NCBI GenBank assembly: GCA_963772805.1
Contig: CAVYYU010000002.1
Location: 496,001 to 560,000, forward strand
Direction of reading: 5' to 3'
DNA: 64,000 nt
Source of the DNA: Legionella_A sp963772805
Lineage (GTDB): Bacteria > Pseudomonadota > Gammaproteobacteria > Legionellales > Legionellaceae
Part shown: positions 16,190 to 22,232 of the stretch, one piece after another
Layout: every line of letters begins with the position of its first letter
How positions within the stretch are numbered: the first letter of the stretch is position 1
Program-made: the position numbers and the translations under genes
Notes under the pieces: model-generated
What the model was told of the DNA's origin: nothing
The model's input: only the letters and a program-made list of their open reading frames with translations
Database searches by the model: none

Positions 16190-16375
16190 TTTTACACGCC
16201 TGAAGTTTGAGCTATTTTTGGACAACAAAGGCGATTGAGCAGGAGCTAAATTAAGCTAAGGAAAAGAGAAGAACAATGTTTCGTTCTGGCTAGGCCGGAA
16301 AGGCATTGGGATTCATTCAAAGGATTGAACTGGTTCAGCATTATGCTGAGTGAATAATCAATCGCGGAGATTCCT

Positions 16376-16651
16376 ATGCCTGCACAAAAACCATCCCGTT
16401 TACATCTATTAAACGAATTCGAATCAGCACCACATTCGGCACTATTTAATCAACAAACCATTGCAGCAGTTTTAAGCTGTTCCACCCAGTTACTTGAACG
16501 TAATCGCTGGGCTGGTGGCGGCGTTCCCTATATGAAAATCGGACGCAAGGTTTTGTACCGAAAAAGTGAAGTGCTCAATTTTCTCCAACAACAAAAAGTT
16601 TATCTCTCAACCAGTGACGAAGGTCAGTTACAGCTCGTTGAGAACGCATAA
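16376..16651 (+). CDS. AlpA-like helix-turn-helix regulator
   Basis: A 91-residue DNA-binding protein of the MerR/AlpA excisionase type. The helix-turn-helix is at about residues 26-70 (NQQTIAAVLSCSTQLLERNR, then GVPYMKIGRKVLYRKSEV), where KIGRKVLYRKSEV is the characteristic wing. Such proteins switch on integrase or act as recombination directionality factors in P4-like elements. It has a GGAG ribosome binding site and stands directly upstream of the DUF927 gene. A palindrome just upstream (16336-16348) may be its own target. Confidence 0.75.
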   Translation: MPAQKPSRLHLLNEFESAPHSALFNQQTIAAVLSCSTQLLERNRWAGGGVPYMKIGRKVLYRKSEVLNFLQQQKVYLSTSDEGQLQLVENA

Positions 16652-16717
16652 ATTTAAAATTTGTCAGAATGAATTTGCTTCATTCCGATGGTTTGATTGT
16701 TGTTTGGAGAATAATCT

Positions 16718-18469
16718 ATGTCACAAAATCATGTTATTGAATTACCCAATAAACCAAAGCAGCGTCCTATTGTCTGCGACTATGCTGGTGGTCGGTTTCG
16801 GTTAACGGATGAGAGATTAACCTTTATCGGTATCGACAAGGACGGTACTCCATTGCCACCTCGATGGATATCCTCGCCTTTGTATGTCGTTGCAAAAACA
16901 CGCGATGCTTATAGTGGTGAATGGGGTCGTTTGCTGGAATGGAAGGATGATGATGGGATTACCCACCAGTGGGCGATGCCATTGTCCTTACTGCAAGGCG
17001 ACTCATCGGATGTAAGGCGAGAGCTGGCAAGACTTGGTTTGAGTATCTCACCCAATAGAACAGCACGCGATTTGCTCACTTCCTATTTACAGGTCTTTCC
17101 AGTTGAAGCGCGAGCACGTTGTGTTGATAAACTGGGCTGGTATGAAGATGTTTTTGTCACCGCAGGCCTGTGTATTGGTCAGACAACAGAGAAGATTGTA
17201 TTTCAGAATACCAATGCCATTGAACCTGCCTTATCCTCAAAGGGCAGTGTCGAAGAATGGCGAGATTCAATAGGCCGGCTTGCAGCAGGAAATTCAAGAC
17301 TGGTGTTTGCCATATCGACCGCACTTGCACCAGCGTTGGCAAAGCTGGTTGGGGAAGATTCTGGCGGTTTTCATTTCAGAGGTGCATCTTCATCGGGCAA
17401 AAGCACCGCATTGAAAGTAGCGGCTTCCGTTTGGGGAAATCCACAGGCTTATTGTCGTTTATGGCGTAGCACGGCTAATGGTCTTGAGGGGCTGGCAGCA
17501 TTGCACAATGATGGCTTGCTTATTCTTGATGAGCTGAGCCAATTGGATCCAAGAGAAGCAGGGGAGGCTGCTTATTTGCTGGCAAATGGTCAGGGAAAAA
17601 CCCGTGCCTCACGTAGTGGTACAGTCAGAAAATCTTCCCAGTGGTCTTTGTTTTTCCTCTCTGCCGGGGAAGAATCTTTGACAGCCCTCATGGCAAAATC
17701 TGGTCAGCGCAGCAATGCAGGTCAGGAGATTCGACTTGCTGATATTGAAGCGGATGCTGGGAGCAATATGGGCGTTTTTGAAACGATTCATGATCAGCTG
17801 AGTCCTGCAAGCATGGCCTTATCCCTAAAGCAATATACCAGCCGACATTACGGAACAATAGGCATGGAATGGCTTAATAAGGTTGTTGCCCATCGACAGA
17901 AAATATCCAGATTTGTTACCGACACCATTCAAAACTTTGTTGATACGGTAATACAAGCGGATGCAACGGGTCAGATAATCCGTGTTGCCAGACGTTTTGC
18001 GCTGGTTGCAGCTGCTGGCGAGTTGGCGAGTCGCTTTGGTTTAACTGGATGGAGAGAAGGAGAGGCATTAGAAGCTGCTCAAAAGTGTTTTGCTGCATGG
18101 CTGGACGCTTTTGGTGCTGATGGTAATCGTGAAGATCGCGCCATTATGGCGCAGGTGCGTGCCTTCTTTGAGTCGCATGGTGCCAGTCGCTTTGACAGTG
18201 CGAATCATCCCAACAATGAAAAAATTATTAACCGTGCAGGGTTTTATCAAACCGATAACGAAGGACTTCGAATTTACATGGTATTAACCGAAGTTTATAA
18301 AAACGAACTATGCAAAGGATTCGATCAACGCACAGTGACAAGAGTCTTATTACAAGCTGGCTGGCTTAAACCGGCCACGGACGGTAATGCCTCACACAAG
18401 CCAAGAATCAAAGGGGTAGGGACGCCAAGGCTGTATGTTTTTACCACTAAAATCTGGGGAGGGGAATAA
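16718..18469 (+). CDS. DUF927 P-loop helicase-like protein
   Basis: A 583-residue DUF927 protein. The N-terminal part (about 1-190) is the family's substrate-side domain. The ATPase core has Walker A GASSSGKST at 222-230 and Walker B LLILDE at 267-272, followed by a conserved region with RSGTVRKSSQWSLFF. DUF927 proteins are replication helicases of satellite elements and plasmids, often with a primase domain; none is visible here, so it may need a host primase or serve island replication after excision. It follows the AlpA-like gene by 66 bases, and TAA 18467-18469 is 37 bases before the oriT-like sequence. Confidence 0.8.
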   Translation: MSQNHVIELPNKPKQRPIVCDYAGGRFRLTDERLTFIGIDKDGTPLPPRWISSPLYVVAKTRDAYSGEWGRLLEWKDDDGITHQWAMPLSLLQGDSSDVRRELARLGLSISPNRTARDLLTSYLQVFPVEARARCVDKLGWYEDVFVTAGLCIGQTTEKIVFQNTNAIEPALSSKGSVEEWRDSIGRLAAGNSRLVFAISTALAPALAKLVGEDSGGFHFRGASSSGKSTALKVAASVWGNPQAYCRLWRSTANGLEGLAALHNDGLLILDELSQLDPREAGEAAYLLANGQGKTRASRSGTVRKSSQWSLFFLSAGEESLTALMAKSGQRSNAGQEIRLADIEADAGSNMGVFETIHDQLSPASMALSLKQYTSRHYGTIGMEWLNKVVAHRQKISRFVTDTIQNFVDTVIQADATGQIIRVARRFALVAAAGELASRFGLTGWREGEALEAAQKCFAAWLDAFGADGNREDRAIMAQVRAFFESHGASRFDSANHPNNEKIINRAGFYQTDNEGLRIYMVLTEVYKNELCKGFDQRTVTRVLLQAGWLKPATDGNASHKPRIKGVGTPRLYVFTTKIWGGE

Positions 18470-18506
18470 AATACGGTATGCAAAACAGCAAAATTTGGGT
18501 TTTTAC

Positions 18507-18588
18507 GTTGAGCACCGAAGGTGCGAATAAGTTTCGTGAAGTATGCAAAACAGCTCGCTGGTTAGCTAACTTCACCTATCTTGCCCGG
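18507..18588 (+). other. oriT: IncP (RK2/RP4)-like origin of transfer with nick site
   Basis: Base by base this resembles the RK2 oriT core. In order there are GTTGAGCACCG, GGTGCGAATAAG, the inverted arms GTGAAG (18536-18541) and CTTCAC (18570-18575), and the nick region CACCTATCTTGCCCGG. The IncP nick consensus is YATCCTG/Y; here it reads TATCTTG/C, predicting a nick between 18583 and 18584. GCACC-GAA-GGTGC (18512-18524) forms the small hairpin also present in RK2. The comparison uses the RK2 sequence from memory. The spacing of all blocks is conserved within a few bases, so chance similarity is very unlikely. Confidence 0.85.
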
Positions 18589-18599
18589 TATTTTGAAAT

Positions 18600-18900
18600 T
18601 TATTTTGGAACCGTATTTTGGTGATTATTCGTAATTATTCGTTAAAGAGCGATTAATAACGAAAATAATCATGAATAAACAAAAATAAATAATAAATTAC
18701 CGAAAGTTACCAAAAAGGGCGTAGCTAGGTACCTAAAAGGGCGAAAATAAATAGAAATAAACATAAATACCTACCCCTACGCCCCGCGGCTTTTTCCGCG
18801 GGGTCCAGAGATTTTGAATAGATCATATGGATCCTGCGGACAAAGCCGCAGGACGTAAGAGTTGGGTGAGTAGTTAGAAATAAACAATAAACCTCAAAGG
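18600..18900. other. AT-rich, hairpin-rich region between oriT and the TraK-like gene
   Basis: No gene. It contains an inverted pair TGATTATT/AATAATCA around 18620-18672, two AAAGGGCG copies (18714-18721 and 18736-18743), repeated AAATAAA tracts and two strong GC hairpins. The hairpins are CCCCGCGG/CCGCGGGG (18782-18803) and TCCTGCGG/CCGCAGGA (18832-18853). Such a layout suits accessory-protein binding (TraK-like), a replication origin for the DUF927 protein, or both. Confidence 0.5.
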
Positions 18901-18931
18901 ATTGAATAACCATTTTTACGGAGAATCGATA

Positions 18932-19288
18932 ATGAAAAAATCCTTAATAGATACAGTCATAATTAGGGAACAGAGCCCTAAAAGAACCAAAAGCAAAGTG
19001 GAATTTCTAGCCTTGCGAGAAGAAATCTCCGAAGCGTTGGAAAAGGGTTGGTCGCTTACTGCCATATGGGAAACCCTACATGATGAAGGAAGCTTCACCG
19101 CCACCTATAACACATTCCGTTTATATGTATTGAAATACCTTAACGGCCAATTGTCTGGTTACAGCCAGAAGGACAGCATTGACCAACGCCATAAAAAACA
19201 AGTGAACAAACCCGTATCAAAGAAAAAGACCGATCCCATACCATCCTTTACATACAATCCTATCCCTGATCCCGAAAAACTCCTCTGA
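18932..19288 (+). CDS. TraK-like (DUF5338) oriT-binding protein
   Basis: I chose ATG 18932 (118 residues), preceded by CGGAGA, rather than the TTG ten codons upstream. The core KVEFLALREEISEALEKGW and SLTAIWETLHDEG followed by ATYNTFRLYVLKY matches the TraK family of IncP plasmids (VAFLALRDDI...GW....IW..L..EG....Y..FRRYV). TraK binds and wraps the oriT next to the nick region to help relaxosome assembly. The C-terminal third is lysine- and proline-rich and unlike TraK. Finding it about 350 bases from an RK2-like nick region supports both calls. It is probably transcribed from within the hairpin-rich spacer. Confidence 0.75.
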   Translation: MKKSLIDTVIIREQSPKRTKSKVEFLALREEISEALEKGWSLTAIWETLHDEGSFTATYNTFRLYVLKYLNGQLSGYSQKDSIDQRHKKQVNKPVSKKKTDPIPSFTYNPIPDPEKLL

Positions 19289-19332
19289 AAGCCGGGCATA
19301 TTCAATATTCCCTTAAATTAAGCAAGCCCAAA

Positions 19333-19422
19333 CTGTCCCTTCTGCCCCAACTTGAATTTTGAGGCGGGGGACGACTCTAGATCAGCAATTATACGGTTGC
19401 CCCAACAGTCCCATTTGTCCCT
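19333..19422 (-). repeat. Right cluster of GGGACA/TGCCCC motifs
   Basis: CTGTCCCTTCTGCCCCAAC (19333-19351) and TTGCCCCAACAGTCCCATTT (from 19397, followed by GTCCC) repeat, in inverted orientation, motifs found at 15995-16084. The rest of 19289-19583 shows no gene. The two clusters bracket the regulator, helicase, oriT and TraK-like genes. Confidence 0.4.
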
Positions 19423-19583
19423 GTGATTTTTGATAATATTTTTATGGTGCAGTGAAATGAAATCCGGGATACTCAGAGCCAATATCCCATATTACGGCTG
19501 CGCCTGTATCCAGGCTTGCTAGTTAAGTCACGATCTATATCTGCTAAAATATACCAAGGGCAACTTTATATTTTAAGATATTT

Positions 19584-20600
19584 ATGATATTTCCTTTTGA
19601 TTTAATCCCAGATGATGAAAGACATCCAGTTTTCAGCCATTTAATTAGCAATGAAAAATATTCACCGGCACTGCAATTAATAGTAACTTTAATAGAACAA
19701 TATTCAACCGATATTCTGATAGATACAACAAAAAAATTTATAAGGGAGTTTCAGGGTCAAAGTTTTAATGGTGCTTTATTTGAAATATATTTATATAAAA
19801 TTTTTTTAGATTTAAAAAATGACATTGCTTGTGACATAACTCGCGACAAAGACCGACCTGACTTTAAATTGATATTTGAAAATAAATCATCAATCTTCGT
19901 AGAGGCTACTTCGCTAAATCCTACTCAAAAGGAAGAAAAGTGTGATAATTGTCATAAAATAAATTTTAGGGAATTGCTATATGAAAAAAAGGATGGAGGT
20001 ATTCTGAACAAAATAGAAAAGTATTTCCCAAAGAAATATTTTCAATCAATTAATAAAAAGCTCCAAAGTAATTTACAGAACTTATCTTATGTTAAAGGTC
20101 ATCCCTTGGTTATAGCATTGCATGATTATCATGAAGAAGGTTCTCTTTTCTACTCTAGACATGCGCTAGAAAGAATTTTATATGGAATTAAATTACAAAA
20201 TGATATTGTCCCCTTTTTTAAACAAGATAATTCTGAAAATATTAGCGCAATATTATTTTCCATCGAAGCAACGACCATGAAGTTTGCCCGCATGGCAAAA
20301 ATTCTAAAAATAGATAAGTCTGATAATCAGATTATTCGGTTTGGGCATGCCATATCTTCAAACAGTAGCTCCCCAGAATATAAACCTTTTAGAATTGATC
20401 TTGATAACCCATATTACCGAGAAGATTGGCATGAAGGTATTTTTCTATATCATAATCCAAACGCACGAATACCTATAAATCCAAAATATTTTCCAAGATT
20501 TACTCATCTATACCATGAGGAAAATAATACTAAATTGCGAGTTCTGACTAGACCTATGCAGATAGATTGGTCTTGTACATGGATAAGTAATAGAAAATAA
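19584..20600 (+). CDS. Hypothetical protein with a possible PD-(D/E)XK nuclease core
   Basis: A 338-residue AT-rich gene I do not recognise. Its N-terminal half has a layout like PD-(D/E)XK nucleases: a helix with E67 (FNGALFEIYLY), then RPDFKLIF (P92-D93), then a strand with IFVEATS (E107, with T109 where lysine is usual). The C-terminal half is rich in aromatic and charged residues with no known motif. The replaced lysine could mean a variant or inactive site. It is the first of two convergent cargo genes at the right end of the island and stands where accessory defence genes often sit. No clear ribosome binding site precedes its ATG. Confidence 0.55.
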   Translation: MIFPFDLIPDDERHPVFSHLISNEKYSPALQLIVTLIEQYSTDILIDTTKKFIREFQGQSFNGALFEIYLYKIFLDLKNDIACDITRDKDRPDFKLIFENKSSIFVEATSLNPTQKEEKCDNCHKINFRELLYEKKDGGILNKIEKYFPKKYFQSINKKLQSNLQNLSYVKGHPLVIALHDYHEEGSLFYSRHALERILYGIKLQNDIVPFFKQDNSENISAILFSIEATTMKFARMAKILKIDKSDNQIIRFGHAISSNSSSPEYKPFRIDLDNPYYREDWHEGIFLYHNPNARIPINPKYFPRFTHLYHEENNTKLRVLTRPMQIDWSCTWISNRK

Positions 20601-20638
20601 GTTGCGGTAGTTCAGAATTGATCTGAGATTAGTATATG

Positions 20639-21478
20639 TCACGAAGTAATTTCATCCCAATGATCTTGCATAAATTCACTAAATCGTATTAAAGCTAGCA
20701 TAGAGACAAATGCCTCATTATTATCAATGTCTGAGTTATGACCATGGCTTGTTTCATCTCTCCAATAATTTAAGAGTTCTATGTATTTTTTAGATTGCTC
20801 TTGAATATAGGACTTTACTTGTCCAAAGACTAGGTTTTCTATCTTTCTTCGGCCACCACTGGATTTATATATTTTGATAATTTTTTCTTCATCTTCTTTT
20901 TTAAAAGCAGCCGATAACATTATTGACTCAGTTGCGGCACCACACATAACACAACAAGCTAAATAGTTTCCTGAAAGGTAACAGCTGACCGCCTCTTTTG
21001 CTCTTATAAAATAACTAATTCCATAAAGATCAAGATATTTTTCAAATATTTGGTTGAACTTGTTTGTGCTTACTGGTAATAAATCTGTAGTTTTATAGTT
21101 ATTTATCCATTCAATACCATATTCTGTAATCGAATACCCTTCATTTGCGCTTTGTATATTCCGAGTTAAATTTTTTCTATATGAAATTCCTAGCCGTAAA
21201 ATACCTATACGACATAATACCCATAAAGCATCAGATATCACTCTATTACACTGATCTTTTAACTGCTTATTTTTTTGTTGATGATTATGATCTGGTGAAA
21301 AATTGAACTGGTCATTCGTATATATTTTGTAAGCCTTATTAAAAGCATTTACCGCCATTCTATGATCTATATCATAATCAGCATCAGATAGTTCACTTGA
21401 ATGTAACCGACTAGCATTATTGGCTAGTATTAAAGTCTCTACAATAAATTCTTGTGCTAACTCAACTGAAATATCCAC
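20639..21478 (-). CDS. Hypothetical DUF4145/HEPN-like protein
   Basis: A 279-residue AT-rich gene. The N-terminal half is helical with a winged-helix-like stretch (YSITEYGIEWINNY). The C-terminal half (about 145-275) reads like the helical bundle of DUF4145/HEPN proteins: ACCVMCGAATESIML, then YIELLNYWRDETSHGHN with an R-x4-H motif at R240 and H245. Rx4-6H is the catalytic signature of HEPN ribonucleases. It converges with the putative nuclease gene, 38 bases apart. Together they look like island cargo, perhaps defensive. Function is inferred only. Confidence 0.5.
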   Translation of the reverse strand: MDISVELAQEFIVETLILANNASRLHSSELSDADYDIDHRMAVNAFNKAYKIYTNDQFNFSPDHNHQQKNKQLKDQCNRVISDALWVLCRIGILRLGISYRKNLTRNIQSANEGYSITEYGIEWINNYKTTDLLPVSTNKFNQIFEKYLDLYGISYFIRAKEAVSCYLSGNYLACCVMCGAATESIMLSAAFKKEDEEKIIKIYKSSGGRRKIENLVFGQVKSYIQEQSKKYIELLNYWRDETSHGHNSDIDNNEAFVSMLALIRFSEFMQDHWDEITS

Positions 21479-21562
21479 TGAGCAAGATTCCTTTTCTAAA
21501 CTTAAATGAAAATGGAAAGTATACGTATCATCGAGTGGGAAATTAAAATCTTAGTAACAATC

Positions 21563-21582
21563 TGTCTACATTGCGTCTACAT
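21563..21582. repeat. Right-end copies of the TGTCTACAT repeat
   Basis: TGTCTACAT (21563-21571) and CGTCTACAT (21574-21582) lie 28 bases inside the right attachment repeat, matching the four copies near the left one and sharing the surrounding AATCTGTCTACATTG context. They are probably arm-type integrase sites. Confidence 0.55.
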
Positions 21583-21609
21583 GACTTTTTTGAATTTTTC
21601 TAAAACTAC

Positions 21610-21675
21610 CGTAACTACTTGATTCTATTGGTGGGCCCACTAGGACTTGAACCTAGGACCAACGGATTATGAGTC
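21610..21675. repeat. Right attachment repeat, within the intact tRNA gene
   Basis: This is the second copy of the 66-bp direct repeat. It covers the 3' 47 bases of the complete tRNA(CAU) gene, from the CCA end to the anticodon stem, plus 19 bases beyond. The tRNA stays functional at this end. Confidence 0.92.
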
Positions 21676-21705
21676 CGCTGCTCTGACCAACTGAGCTATG
21701 GGCCC
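21629..21705 (-). tRNA. tRNA with CAU anticodon (Ile2 or elongator Met)
   Basis: A 77-base cloverleaf including an encoded CCA. It has acceptor arms GGGCCCA/TGGGCCC, a D arm with GCTCAGTTGGTCAGAGC, anticodon loop CTCATAA and TTCAAGT in the T loop. A CAU anticodon can be elongator methionine or the lysidine-modified isoleucine tRNA. The variable-loop sequence TTGGTC is closer to E. coli Ile2, but I cannot settle this by eye. It is the integration site of the island. It is on the minus strand upstream of the exported protein gene. Confidence 0.9.
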
Positions 21706-21791
21706 GCGGGGAGTAATTGTAATGGTTTGTGAGGTTTAACACCATATTTTTTGTAATATTTTTGTAATTATCTACTTTATCTCAACAGCCT

Positions 21792-22127
21792 CTATGAAAT
21801 TGAATAAAATGCTATATCTCTTAAAACACAATAACCTTCAACCAGTTGATGATTTCCTGGGTTTGATAGACGATAGTCGTTGATATCTTTCAGGGCCTTG
21901 TTAATCAAACGATCCATGGGGGCTCTGGAAGAAAAGCAGGGGTAGTAGCGGATTGTCATGTTGTAGGATTCTGAATTGAAATTCACATCCACCCACTCTA
22001 ATTTTGTTTTAAGGGCGTGGTACAGCTTTTTTGCTAAATCATCCGGGCATGGTTCGGCTTGAATAACGGTCGTAGAAAATAAGAAAAAAAATAGGGTGGC
22101 AGAAATTCTATAAAGGATTTTTTTCAT
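21792..22127 (-). CDS. Small exported hypothetical protein
   Basis: I start this at the internal ATG 22127 (111 residues) because it opens with a typical signal peptide (MKKILYRISATLFFFLFSTTVIQAEP). The longer frame to 22169 would put 14 unlikely residues in front. The mature part has three cysteines (CPDD, YYPC, GYC) and a helical C-terminus and should be periplasmic or secreted. No family is recognised and no good ribosome binding site is visible for either start. It lies between the tRNA and rpoD, after the long hairpin behind rpoD. Confidence 0.6.
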   Translation of the reverse strand: MKKILYRISATLFFFLFSTTVIQAEPCPDDLAKKLYHALKTKLEWVDVNFNSESYNMTIRYYPCFSSRAPMDRLINKALKDINDYRLSNPGNHQLVEGYCVLRDIAFYSIS

Positions 22128-22167
22128 GGGGTAGGTGGTGTTGTGGGTTGAAAAGGGGAGGGGGTTC

Positions 22168-22223
22168 AACCCGGGAGATTGCTGTAACGATGCTTAAGAG
22201 TATCGTTACAGCAATCTCGGGTT
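22168..22223. terminator. Long inverted repeat behind rpoD
   Basis: Arms of 24 and 22 bases (22168-22191 and 22202-22223; AGATTGCTGTAACGAT in the left arm) pair perfectly except for a two-base bulge, with a 10-base loop. It lies 10 bases after the rpoD stop and probably serves as its terminator or mRNA 3' stabiliser, though no T-run follows. It may be a dispersed intergenic repeat. Confidence 0.6.
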
Positions 22224-22232
22224 AAATAATGA

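Noticed and set aside
16376..16651. TraJ candidate for the oriT
   Set aside because: The protein has the AlpA-like KIGRKVLYRKSEV wing and lacks TraJ features, so it was called a regulator instead.
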